Part shown: piece after piece, positions 1-7,385 of the stretch
How the letters are laid out: each line of letters opens with the position of its first letter
How positions within the stretch are numbered: position 1 is the stretch's first letter
Assembly: GCA_964608735.1 (NCBI GenBank)
Contig: CAZSPL010000041.1
Span: forward strand, 1 to 21,045
DNA from: CAZSPL01 sp964608735
GTDB taxonomy: Bacteria > JAJVIF01 > JAPKYR01 > CAZSPL01
Length of the DNA stretch: 21,045 bases
Direction of reading: 5' to 3'
Made by a program: the position numbers and the translations under genes
The notes under the pieces: generated by a model
Databases searched by the model: none
Told to the model about the DNA's origin: nothing
Seen by the model: only the letters and a program-made list of their open reading frames with translations

Positions 1-684
1 CACAACGTTATCAATCCCTATGGATCGAAAATACTCTATCTCCCGCGCATCTATGTCCCCGCGCTCGATGACGACCCCCTCGCGCCACATCACGGCGGAA
101 ATATCCAGGTCCTTCACGCAAGTCACACCGTGGTACAGCTCCTCATCTCCGGATACCTCTCCAACCCGGCACAGGGCGAGAGCCTCAACGATTTCCCGTT
201 CTCTTCGAAGCTCACCATCTACGAGGATGGCGATATCTTCATCAAGATGACAATCCTCAACGCGTCCGGCTCCACCATCGAGGATGTCACCGAGGAACAC
301 ATCCTCGACCCCGTCGATGACGATGACATCACCCTCGAACGCGACACCGCTCCCAATCTCTGGTTCGCCGGTTTCTATTCGAACAACAGCGGCGATGCGC
401 CCTCCGACCTCAGCCACGACGCCATTCTCATCCAGCATGCCGATGACTTCGCGAACTATGTCACCTACACCGACGACAATCGCAACGCCGTCGGCCTCGC
501 CAAGAATGCCGAGACCTGGGTCGATGGATCGATACACGAATCCTATTTCCTCCTCCACCTGAGCGCGAACGGCTCACCGTGCGACATCGAAGATGCATCC
601 GGCTTCCAGGAGATCGGTGATGAAAAGGGCTATGACTACAGCAACTCCGACCCCCTCGACGGCGGACCCAACGATGGGGATTGA
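1..684 (+). CDS. Unknown beta-rich protein, 5'-truncated (tail-module neighbour)
   Basis: The reading frame is open from base 1, so the true start lies before the window; the first ATG/GTG starts inside it are not needed. About 227 residues are visible up to TGA at 682-684. The protein is acidic, rich in Asp, Ser and Asn, with alternating hydrophobic stretches that suggest beta structure. I see no signal peptide, membrane segment or known catalytic motif. The frame stays open for 20 more codons after the TGA and ends at TAA 745-747; that extension (IIGSLSGDGYDEAEGTYTFE) has the same C/G-ending codons and looks protein-like, so the TGA may be a TGG mutation, a sequencing error or a readthrough site. 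Its place upstream of a baseplate-like operon suggests a particle-associated protein, but I do not recognise the family. Confidence 0.6.
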   Translation, partial: HNVINPYGSKILYLPRIYVPALDDDPLAPHHGGNIQVLHASHTVVQLLISGYLSNPAQGESLNDFPFSSKLTIYEDGDIFIKMTILNASGSTIEDVTEEHILDPVDDDDITLERDTAPNLWFAGFYSNNSGDAPSDLSHDAILIQHADDFANYVTYTDDNRNAVGLAKNAETWVDGSIHESYFLLHLSANGSPCDIEDASGFQEIGDEKGYDYSNSDPLDGGPNDGD

Positions 685-783
685 ATCATCGGCTCCCTGT
701 CGGGCGACGGGTACGACGAAGCGGAAGGCACATACACATTTGAATAAGAGTCTCTGACAAAACCATTATCGCGTCATCCACTC

Positions 784-863
784 AATCTCTCGTCTTGCTT
801 GTCCGCTCTTATTTCTCGCTTGTCTGTCTGCTCCAATCTCTTGTCTTGTCTGTCTGCTCTTAT
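784..863. repeat. Pyrimidine-rich imperfect tandem repeat
   Basis: The spacer 685-943 holds three imperfect copies of a CT-rich unit: 784-812, a shorter middle copy 813-834, and 835-863. The outer two copies are both 29 bp and differ at only a few bases. Core words such as TCTGCTC and CTTGTCT recur. No gene is evident here; the plus strand is strongly pyrimidine-biased. Confidence 0.6.
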
Positions 864-865
864 CT

Positions 866-905
866 CCCCCCCACGCCTTAGCGTGGGGGGGATTAAAGGG
901 GGGCC
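866..905 (+). repeat. Strong hairpin plus G-rich leader repeat (copy 1)
   Basis: An 11-bp perfect stem (866-876 with 881-891, loop CTTA) is followed by ATTAAAGGGGGGCCC. The sequence from the right arm onward recurs at 5513-5534, again shortly before a tail-module gene with its own ribosome binding site. There is no U-run, so it is not a normal intrinsic terminator. It may be a dispersed hairpin repeat, or a processing or 5' leader element. Confidence 0.6.
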
Positions 906-943
906 CTGAACAACGCTCCACTGCAAAAAAAGGACCAACCAAC

Positions 944-1657
944 ATGCCCATAATTCTCAAAATTAAATTCGATCCCCGACGCGGCGGCCTCACACCCTAC
1001 GACTTCTTCTCCCCCGCTCTACGCGTCGACAACTGGTCTCCGCCGCTCCTCTCAGTGCTCGAATCCACCGACAACCACGTCTACACTCCCCTGCAGGAAG
1101 ACGTCGAATGGCGCGCCGATTTTGACTACGACACATCACGCCTCTGCGTACATCTCCTCAAAAACTACACCACCATCATCTACATCATCCTCGCATCCGC
1201 CGACGCACGCAACATTCCCGCCGGATGCTCCATCGAAGGCGCGCTCGACCTCAACATCCACGCTTCATTCAATGCCGAAGCCCTCCGGCGAACGAACATC
1301 CCGGTCTCATGGAACACCGGCGCCGCGCTCAAGCGAAATATCCCGGCGGCGTATCATATCGAATCCGTTCGCCAACTCAACATCCCCGCCGCCTATAACC
1401 AGAAAAATATCCGCTCGCGCAATATCCCCGCCGCATGCGGCATCTCCGGCGCGATCACTGAGCTCATCCCCGTATCTTTCAACCTCGGCTCACTCGATTC
1501 ACGCATCATCCCCGCCACCGCATGGATTATGGGCGTCGCGATTATGCCCGCCGATGCCGTCATCCTTCCCCTGCACGCGGGCCCCGCCGCGTCACGCGTA
1601 AGGGCGCATACCGCCGAGCTCACTTTGAACACCGACGAATGGGAGGAACTCGACTGA
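944..1657 (+). CDS. Tail-module protein with eight tandem 14-residue repeats
   Basis: The protein has 237 residues. It starts at ATG 944 with an AAGGA-type ribosome binding site about 10 bases upstream. Residues 1-88 are non-repetitive. Residues 89-200 are eight consecutive repeats of exactly 14 residues without gaps, for example RNIPAGCSIEGALD, LNIHASFNAEALRR and TNIPVSWNTGAALK. Ile at repeat position 3 is invariant, Pro at position 4 is present in seven of eight, position 5 is Ala or Val, position 7 is usually aromatic or Cys, and position 12 is usually hydrophobic. Residues 201-237 form a short acidic-ended tail. The stop overlaps the next start (TGATG at 1655-1659), so it is translationally coupled to the hub-like gene. 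A repetitive beta structure in a virion or particle component is an inference; I do not know the family. Confidence 0.8.
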   Translation: MPIILKIKFDPRRGGLTPYDFFSPALRVDNWSPPLLSVLESTDNHVYTPLQEDVEWRADFDYDTSRLCVHLLKNYTTIIYIILASADARNIPAGCSIEGALDLNIHASFNAEALRRTNIPVSWNTGAALKRNIPAAYHIESVRQLNIPAAYNQKNIRSRNIPAACGISGAITELIPVSFNLGSLDSRIIPATAWIMGVAIMPADAVILPLHAGPAASRVRAHTAELTLNTDEWEELD

Positions 1658-3999
1658 TGACACTCATCGATGACATCATCGTAACAAACCTCGGCGGGAC
1701 CGAACGCTACGATGAAAACACCGATTACGAAATCGACTACATCAACGACCGCATCAAGCGTATCACCGGCGGCGCTATCCCCGACGGGGGCGATATCCGC
1801 GTCTTCTACGGCAAGGAAATCCTCTCCTCCATCATCAGCTCCCTCGACTCTTCCCCCCACGCGCTTCTCCCGCGCGTCAAAGCGAGGATCGTCAAACTTT
1901 CATCCCCATCACAGGATCCCGATGAAGGCGACGACATATCCGGCCTCGTCACTACATGCAGTATCGACGTAAGCCTCTCGCGGCCCGGACGCTTCATCCT
2001 CGATTTCGCCGATGCCGTGTTATATCCCGATTACGACCCCGCTTCGGAGATCTGCATTCACGTCTCCGCCGGTATCGCCGTCGATGACGCATACCTCTAT
2101 CAGCCCGTATTCATCGGCGTCGTGGAAGAACGCCGCATCGTTTCCGACCAGGGCTTCAATTTCTTGCGGCTCACCGGGCGCGACCTCTGCGCTTTCCTCG
2201 ATTTCCCCCGCGCATCCGCCTCGGGACTTTCATTCAACCCGTCGTACAAACGACTCGTATTCCTCAACGGGATATTGATCTCCGATGAATGGCGCGCCGA
2301 ACAAATCCTCTCCGGCGGCGCGCTGAACATCAACGACATCGTCGAGATCGCCTACGAGCGCGTCTACCCCATGTGCCACGACGCCATCCGCGCCATCCTC
2401 GACGAAACCGGATGGCCTCCCGGCGCAGTCTCCATTGAAATAATCGATTTCCCCCTCGCGGGATTCGACGCCCGCGCGAAATCCCCCCTCGATGCAATCG
2501 CCGAACTCGCGTCACGCGTCGGCGCGGGTGTCCATGCCGATGCCGCCGCCATCGTCATACGCTCGAAAGAAAATGCATCCGATGTCCGCTCGTCCTGGAC
2601 ATATCCCGTATCCGTCATCTACTCCATCGATGGAAATGAGCGCGACGAAAATCAATGCAACGCCGTACGCATCTACGGCCATTCCGAAACCGGACTCGCT
2701 CCCACACGCGCCAACCTGCTTCCGCCCATCGATCCATCGATGCCCGGCTATGTCAAGATCTTCGAAAAATCCGGGATCCTCATCCCCGATGAACCCCTCC
2801 GCACCCAGGAGCCGCCGCAGCCCTTCGAGATGACCTTCCGCCTCACCGCAGGTACTTTCGACCCGCTTTCGCTGCTCCTGAGCGGCGCGCGCCTCAAGGA
2901 AAATCCCGTGAAAATCGGCGATGAATATGAGATCACGCTACTTGTCGACTGGCTCTTTGAAGATACCGCCGGCGAACCGCCATACATCATTGATGAAAAC
3001 GGCGAGAAGCGATTCTTCCTCCGCGGCGTCGTTTTCGATGCCATCCCCAATACCGCCGGCGAATACAAGCCCATCGCACACGCGAAGATCGAGCGCGAAC
3101 GCGTCGACGTCATCGAAACTCCCTTCGAGATGACCTGCGACGACGCCGGGCGCTATTGTTTCGAAAATGTCACCCAGGGCGTCTACAAGCTCATCGCCTC
3201 GCATCCAGACTACATGGACAACTATGAAGACTCCGACCCCGCCAACGATGTCGAGCGCGACCTCTTCGAGGAAGAAGCCGCCTATGATGAAGCCCTCGAA
3301 GAGGGACGCTACATCAAATACGAAACCGATTACAACGTCATTGTATGGGCCAAACCTTCCAGCGAAGTATGGGGACTCACCGAGCACGTCGTGGGACAGG
3401 TGCTTCTCGAAGTCCGCTCCGTCTCGACACTCTCCGGCGGCGAGTTGAACTACGCCCCGCCCGTACGCGATGAAAATATCACCACCGAGACTCTCGCCGC
3501 CGAGATCGGACGCGTCATCATCGGCGCGTCATCCGACGCCCGCGCCCCGCGCGAAATCACCGTACCTCTCAACCCGTTCATCCGACCCGGCGAAGCAGTC
3601 ATCACATCCGGGGATGAGATTGCCCAGGCCGACGGAAGCAAAGCCCTCATCGACAGGCTGCGACATTCCCTCGATCCAACCGCCGGTATTTTCACCACGA
3701 CCGCCTATGTCGGCGAATACAACCCATCCGTATTATGCCGTGATTATCTCAAGGATGACCCCCTCGACCGCATCAACGCCGTCGTTATCGGCATCTCCCG
3801 CGATTCACAGGGAATCGAGCGCTATGATGTCACCGCCGCCGGAACCATCCTTCGCGGCATCGCGCGTTACACCGCCATCCCGCCGGTGAAAGTCGGCGAC
3901 GCAGTCATCATCGCGAAACCATCCCGCAACGCGTCGAACTATCTCGTCGTCGCGCGCGTCGCCGATATCTTCGGCCCGGAGAGGATAGTCTATGTTTAG
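1657..3999 (+). CDS. Baseplate-hub-like protein with inserted carboxypeptidase-regulatory-like domain
   Basis: ATG 1657 is chosen because it overlaps the preceding stop and has GGGAGGAA at 1641-1648; an upstream in-frame ATG would lie inside the previous gene. The protein has 780 residues. Residues 4-50 resemble the short N-terminal beta domain (T-D-Y-x-I-D-Y...ITGGAIPDG) seen in many phage tail proteins. Residues about 75-345 look like a phage hub or late-control-D type region. Residues about 455-525 match a CarboxypepD_reg/prealbumin-like beta sandwich pattern (PIAHAKIER, DDAGRYCFENVTQGVYKLIASHP). Residues about 610-690 return to hub-like sequence (PLNPFIRPGEAVITSGD). The C-terminal 80 residues look like a small beta-barrel or OB-type domain. 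The 3' end overlaps the next start. It is likely structural, at the tip of a tail-like particle. The family call is by pattern only. Confidence 0.65.
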   Translation: MTLIDDIIVTNLGGTERYDENTDYEIDYINDRIKRITGGAIPDGGDIRVFYGKEILSSIISSLDSSPHALLPRVKARIVKLSSPSQDPDEGDDISGLVTTCSIDVSLSRPGRFILDFADAVLYPDYDPASEICIHVSAGIAVDDAYLYQPVFIGVVEERRIVSDQGFNFLRLTGRDLCAFLDFPRASASGLSFNPSYKRLVFLNGILISDEWRAEQILSGGALNINDIVEIAYERVYPMCHDAIRAILDETGWPPGAVSIEIIDFPLAGFDARAKSPLDAIAELASRVGAGVHADAAAIVIRSKENASDVRSSWTYPVSVIYSIDGNERDENQCNAVRIYGHSETGLAPTRANLLPPIDPSMPGYVKIFEKSGILIPDEPLRTQEPPQPFEMTFRLTAGTFDPLSLLLSGARLKENPVKIGDEYEITLLVDWLFEDTAGEPPYIIDENGEKRFFLRGVVFDAIPNTAGEYKPIAHAKIERERVDVIETPFEMTCDDAGRYCFENVTQGVYKLIASHPDYMDNYEDSDPANDVERDLFEEEAAYDEALEEGRYIKYETDYNVIVWAKPSSEVWGLTEHVVGQVLLEVRSVSTLSGGELNYAPPVRDENITTETLAAEIGRVIIGASSDARAPREITVPLNPFIRPGEAVITSGDEIAQADGSKALIDRLRHSLDPTAGIFTTTAYVGEYNPSVLCRDYLKDDPLDRINAVVIGISRDSQGIERYDVTAAGTILRGIARYTAIPPVKVGDAVIIAKPSRNASNYLVVARVADIFGPERIVYV

Positions 4000-5053
4000 C
4001 GAACTCGGGACATTCCGACGCGGCCCCGAAAAAGGCGGCATACCCCTCTTCACCCGGGGCGCCATCGGACTGCATGCCTGGCGCGACGCCATCGGCCTTT
4101 ATCCGAAAACCGGAAGCCCGCAATACTATATCTTTGCGGGCCTGACGTTCAGTTTCACGTCGCGGGGGCTCGGCCCGAACTCAATGAGCGTCTATGACAT
4201 CCTCAAGCCCGCCGAAATACGCATCAAGCTCCCCGGGCAGGAACAGCCATACAATGCCCGGATGTCCGAATGGCATCTTTACAAAATCATCTCCGAGGGT
4301 TATTACGCATACCGCCCCCATCACCTCACACTCACCGGCGAGGAAGGCAATGACGTATGCTTCTCCATCCTCGACAAATTCCCCTTCGACCCGGGATTCC
4401 CGTTCTGGCAATATGGCGGCGTGCTGGAGCATGACAGCGACCTGAGTCCAAAAGAGAGGCAGGGCATCTATCGCATCGGACTAAATGTGCCCGTCGCCGA
4501 TTCCCTCATCCCGGCATGGGCCGTCGATATCCCTTCCGAAGCCGAGCTCTTCGAATTGCTGAAGACAGACCTGTGGAAAGGAACTTATGAGATCTCCATC
4601 GACTTGCAGCCTTTCGAGGTATATCACAACTACGGCCAGTACAACCATGCTTCCACACTCGTATGGCTCAGCATGCAGAAATTCGACACCGGCAAACTGT
4701 CAACCGTCCTCTACGCTTATGTCGGCGACAAAACAAAATCGTGGCCCGACGGCTTGTGGGAAGGCGCCACCCTCAAGATGCTTTCCGGGAACGCCGCCGG
4801 CAACACCTATGCTATCGCCACGAATCTATCCACCGACGATGACCCGCCGCCCGAACTTCCCCCCGACGAATCACTTCTGAAAATCGGCTATCCCGGACCC
4901 AGCCCCATCACCGACGGTGTACAGCCCGGGGATGATTACGAGATCAGGCTCCCGTTCATGCAAAATTATGAAAAGATGTTCTTTGACAAAATCGAATTCC
5001 CTCCCGGCAGCTACAATGCCCAGACACTGAACTACTCATTCGAAGTGGAGTAA
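3992..5053 (+). CDS. Tail-module structural protein, unknown
   Basis: The protein has 353 residues. ATG 3992 overlaps the hub-like gene's end by 8 bases and is preceded by a purine-rich GGAGAGGA at 3978-3985, which indicates coupled translation in one operon. It is rich in aromatic residues and beta-prone, with no signal peptide or membrane segment. Residues about 256-318 carry a motif of the form W-x-G-A-T-L-x-x-x-SG-x-AAG-x-x-Y-x-I...GVQPGDDYEI. A similar arrangement occurs in the lipoprotein encoded convergently at 6357-7355. The C-terminus (NYSFEVE) resembles the end of the readthrough extension of the first protein. The role is probably baseplate or tail periphery, by neighbourhood only. 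It ends at TAA, followed by a repeat-rich spacer. Confidence 0.65.
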   Translation: MFSELGTFRRGPEKGGIPLFTRGAIGLHAWRDAIGLYPKTGSPQYYIFAGLTFSFTSRGLGPNSMSVYDILKPAEIRIKLPGQEQPYNARMSEWHLYKIISEGYYAYRPHHLTLTGEEGNDVCFSILDKFPFDPGFPFWQYGGVLEHDSDLSPKERQGIYRIGLNVPVADSLIPAWAVDIPSEAELFELLKTDLWKGTYEISIDLQPFEVYHNYGQYNHASTLVWLSMQKFDTGKLSTVLYAYVGDKTKSWPDGLWEGATLKMLSGNAAGNTYAIATNLSTDDDPPPELPPDESLLKIGYPGPSPITDGVQPGDDYEIRLPFMQNYEKMFFDKIEFPPGSYNAQTLNYSFEVE

Positions 5054-5079
5054 CAGCCCCCCGCACCCTCCAGTGTGCG

Positions 5080-5140
5080 TTGTGGTGCGGGCGTCCCGCC
5101 TGCATGATATGCCCCTTGTGGTGCCGGGCGTCCCGCCTGC
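5080..5140 (+). repeat. Direct repeat pair, GGGCGTCCCGCCTGC family
   Basis: Copies at 5080-5103 and 5116-5140 share TTGTGGTGC(C)GGGCGTCCCGCCTGC. Related degenerate copies occur at 15872-15892 (GCGGGCGTCTCGCCTGCAT) and near 12548-12572. All lie in spacers. They look like a short dispersed intergenic repeat. Confidence 0.65.
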
Positions 5141-5171
5141 TCTTTACCAAACCGCGACCGTAAGCGAGCGG

Positions 5172-5508
5172 CCTGGTGCCACGGACAAGCCTGGTGCCAC
5201 GGGTACGCGAGTCTTCGAGCTTACCCGTGTCTTCGCCCTCATCNNNNNNNNNNNNNNNNNNNNNNNNNNNNNNNNNNNNNNNNNNNNNNNNNNNNNNNNN
5301 NNNNNNNNNNNNNNNNNNNNNNNNNNNNNNNNNNNNNNNNNNNCCCGTGTCTTTCTTCGAGTTCCGTTAAAAAAACCAGACCCGTGTGGCACGGTCAAGC
5401 GTCGACCAGTCCTCATCGCGCTGCCACTCCCTTCGAAGCTTGCCCGTGTCTTTCTTCGAGTTCCGTTCGGTGTCCCCTCCCTGACGGTCGGGGCTCGGGC
5501 ACCCACTT
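5172..5508 (+). repeat. Dispersed intergenic repeat block, interrupted by assembly gap
   Basis: The block contains two direct copies of CCTGGTGCCACGG (from 5172 and from 5190), then sequence up to the N run. After the gap it contains CCCGTGTCTTTCTTCGAG twice (5344 and 5448), GTGTGGCACGGTCAAGCG (from 5384) and a 3' part ending GGTCGGGGCTCGGG at 5508. The same words recur at 10994-11064 and, in reverse orientation and uninterrupted, at 12439-12530. No transposase is present. The multiple near-identical copies explain why assembly broke here. Confidence 0.75.
5244..5343. other. Assembly gap (100 N)
   Basis: Exactly 100 N, a common placeholder length, so the true distance is unknown. Both edges lie in the dispersed repeat family. 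A missing gene between the 353- and 151-residue tail-module genes cannot be excluded. Confidence 0.95.
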
Positions 5509-5534
5509 CGGAGTGGGGGGGATTAAGGGGGGGC
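5502..5534 (+). repeat. Hairpin plus G-rich leader repeat (copy 2)
   Basis: A 6-bp stem (5502-5507 with 5512-5517, loop TCGG) runs into GGGATTAAGGGGGGGCCC. It matches the 866-905 element in layout and in the ATTAA-G-run-CCC tail. It sits 26 bases before the start of the next gene. Confidence 0.6.
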
Positions 5535-5560
5535 CCAAAAACAACCCACAGGAGAAAAAA

Positions 5561-6016
5561 ATGAACACCGCAAAACTATCTTTCTTCGACATCTTCGACA
5601 CTCGCCGCGTCGCCAGGATCGCCTGGGCAACCATCGCCCCCGGCGAATTCTCCGATGAAAAACACCTCTGGCTCTACAACCGCCGCGACGCATCCCCCGG
5701 CGCGCCCGCGACCCGCATACGCGTCTCCGCCGTCGGCCTCACCGCGACCGGCGATGCAGTCTGCGTCGGTAAATTCATCGAAGTACGCTCCGACGGCATC
5801 AAGGGCGAGCCGGGCGTACCATTCGACGACGATGCGCAGGCCGAATTCACCCCAGTCGGAGGCTCACTTCTCGACGACGGCGCCTGTCTCGAGATCGGCG
5901 ACATCCCGCCCCTCTGCGCCCGCCGATTGATATTCCGGCTCAACATCCCCGGTTCATTCGACGATTGCGGCCCCGCGGTTATCCATCTCCTCGCCGGCTA
6001 CCGCGAAGAATCCTGA
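5561..6016 (+). CDS. Unknown small tail-module protein
   Basis: The protein has 151 residues. ATG 5561 has a canonical AGGAG at 5550-5554. The frame extends upstream into the repeat block, but that part is repeat sequence and is not a convincing coding region. No membrane segment or signal peptide is visible. Asp- and Gly-rich beta-prone stretches fill most of the protein, and the middle part (KFIEVRSDGIKGEPGVPFDDDAQ) is acidic. The stop (TGA 6014-6016) is one base before the next ATG, so the pair is coupled. I do not recognise a family. Base composition and codon use match the upstream tail-like genes, which supports one module across the gap. Confidence 0.65.
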   Translation: MNTAKLSFFDIFDTRRVARIAWATIAPGEFSDEKHLWLYNRRDASPGAPATRIRVSAVGLTATGDAVCVGKFIEVRSDGIKGEPGVPFDDDAQAEFTPVGGSLLDDGACLEIGDIPPLCARRLIFRLNIPGSFDDCGPAVIHLLAGYREES

Positions 6017-6017
6017 G

Positions 6018-6350
6018 ATGCTCACACTCCTCGAAAACTTCCTCGACATCCTCTCCCGCTACGGCTTCCCCCTCGTGGCCGCCGCGCTTTTCCTGATCTA
6101 CATACCCCTCGCCCTGCGAAACCTCTGGCGCGAATACCGGCGCCTCGCCAACCGGCATCACGACCTCCTCGCCGAAACCGCCCGCCTTCTCGAAATCAAC
6201 GCCCTCGAATCCGAGATCGCGCGGCAGGCCATCGACACCACGCTCCAGCGGCTTCAGGGCATACGCGAAAAACTCGATGCCATCACCGAGCTCGTGGATT
6301 CACACGAAAAAAAACCCCGGCCTGAACCGGGGTCTGAGTTCTCCGAATAA
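6018..6350 (+). CDS. Small membrane protein with coiled coil (holin-like position)
   Basis: The protein has 110 residues. It starts one base after the preceding stop. Residues about 15-36 are a single hydrophobic segment (FPLVAAALFLIYIPLAL), followed by a basic patch and a long charged helix (about 38-95), likely a coiled coil. The last 14 or so residues (KKPRPEPGSEFSE) are encoded by the intrinsic terminator of the opposing gene, so the true 3' end was shaped by that overlap. Its position at the end of a tail-like operon and its architecture would fit a small phage membrane protein such as a holin-like accessory, but this is inference with no family match. Confidence 0.6.
   Translation: MLTLLENFLDILSRYGFPLVAAALFLIYIPLALRNLWREYRRLANRHHDLLAETARLLEINALESEIARQAIDTTLQRLQGIREKLDAITELVDSHEKKPRPEPGSEFSE
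6307..6333 (-). terminator. Intrinsic terminator of the convergent lipoprotein gene
   Basis: The stem is CCCCGG with CCGGGG (6315-6320 with 6327-6332, extended by an A-T pair at 6314/6333), loop CCTGAA. Read on the minus strand it is followed by eight T (6307-6314 complement). It starts about 24 bases beyond the stop of the minus-strand gene and lies inside the 3' end of the plus-strand 110-residue gene. On the plus strand there is no T-run. Confidence 0.85.
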
Positions 6351-6356
6351 TCCTGT

Positions 6357-7355
6357 CTATCGCACCGATATCGGCACGTAGTTGCTTATCAGTCCCGAAA
6401 ATTCACAATACACAATAAGGTTCGCCGGTTTTTCAGCCGTCGAGTTCAGGTAGCCCGTGTTCGTGATGAACCCGAGCGTCGGATCGCTCATGTGCCATCG
6501 CGACGACGCCGTGACATTGGCCTTGCTGTTGTCCGAGTATGTCGCGGTCGCAACGAACCTCAGCCATCGCTTGCTCACCATGTATGTGTCACCGGCGGCG
6601 ACGCCCCAGTCATACGGGAATACATCGCTGCTGATCTCAAATACCTGGACGCCGTCGGGGATCCAGTCCGGACCCAGCGGATGAAGCGGGTCGGACAGGT
6701 TGGTGTCCATTGGCGATGTGTAATTGTTCAGCACTTCGAACTCGAGCCCGGCACCGGCGCCGCTCGTAAGCCTGAGCGTGCTGTCCGCCCAGTAGCCCTC
6801 GGGCGACATATCCGCCGCGTCGCCGAGTACGAACAGGAACGCGGGCTTCGGATCCTGCACCAGCGCCATCTCCTCAGCCGTCGCCGGCGTGGGCACATAA
6901 CTAAGCATACCCGCCTGCTCTATCGGTATCGCAAGGCTTGGAGGTGATACATCGATGCTCACCGGTACGATTCCGCCCACAAGCGGTACTCCCGGCACTG
7001 CCACCGTCACCGTCGACGACCCGACGCCCTCGTATGTGCATGTGATATGCGCCAGTCCGGGCAATCCGCCCTTGACAAGCCCCGGGCCGATCACGCGACC
7101 GACTGTCGGATCATCGCTGAACCACGTCGCGAGGAATGTCACGTCGCCGATTGCCCCGCCGGGGAATATACCCCGCGCGGTGAACCGGTACGTTTCGTTC
7201 TTATCAACCCAGACTATTCCGGGGATGATATTGATCGCCTGGATCTTCCCTATCGGGAGATTAATTGTCGGATCAATACTCGTCGTGCCGCTGCAACTTA
7301 TCGTGAACAGCACAAGGAGGCAAAGCAGCATGGTCAGAATGAGATTACGCTTCAT
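6357..7355 (-). CDS. Probable lipoprotein with bacterial Ig-like (Big_2-type) domains
   Basis: The protein has 332 residues. ATG at 7355-7353 follows AAGGAG (7368-7363) with 7-base spacing. Residues 1-20 form a signal peptide ending FTISC; Cys21 would be lipidated, though the -3 residue is Thr rather than Leu. Residues about 35-120 look like a Big_2 Ig fold (WFSDDPTVGRVIGPGLVKGGLPG). Residues about 130-332 look like a second such fold (VTASSRWHMSDPTLGFITNTGYL) interrupted by an insert at about 188-260. The insert has an STLRLTSGAGAG...GVAAGDTYMV motif similar to the 353-residue tail-module protein. It is an exported, surface- or periplasm-facing adhesive or structural protein by inference. 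It is convergent with the tail module and has its own terminator. Confidence 0.75.
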   Translation of the reverse strand: MKRNLILTMLLCLLVLFTISCSGTTSIDPTINLPIGKIQAINIIPGIVWVDKNETYRFTARGIFPGGAIGDVTFLATWFSDDPTVGRVIGPGLVKGGLPGLAHITCTYEGVGSSTVTVAVPGVPLVGGIVPVSIDVSPPSLAIPIEQAGMLSYVPTPATAEEMALVQDPKPAFLFVLGDAADMSPEGYWADSTLRLTSGAGAGLEFEVLNNYTSPMDTNLSDPLHPLGPDWIPDGVQVFEISSDVFPYDWGVAAGDTYMVSKRWLRFVATATYSDNSKANVTASSRWHMSDPTLGFITNTGYLNSTAEKPANLIVYCEFSGLISNYVPISVR

Positions 7356-7379
7356 TCCGGCACTCCTTAATGAAAGTCA

Positions 7380-7385
7380 ATTATA
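7380..7385 (-). promoter_or_regulatory. Probable -10 box for the lipoprotein gene
   Basis: TATAAT on the minus strand, about 25 bases upstream of the start codon and just before the AAGGAG site. The leader would be short. No good -35 box is visible at 17 bases, so the call is tentative. Confidence 0.45.

Noticed and set aside
1..684. Genome-wide TGA reassignment to Trp
   Set aside because: Several genes here (ftsE, argF, the LeuC/LeuD-like genes) end at TGA in the expected place.
5384..5560. Upstream extension of the 151-residue protein frame
   Set aside because: This part is dispersed repeat and leader sequence; a good AGGAG site precedes ATG 5561.
1..6350. A complete prophage
   Set aside because: Only tail-like genes are seen; no integrase, att sites, capsid, portal or terminase lie in the window. 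It could be a prophage, tailocin or injection-type particle that continues to the left.
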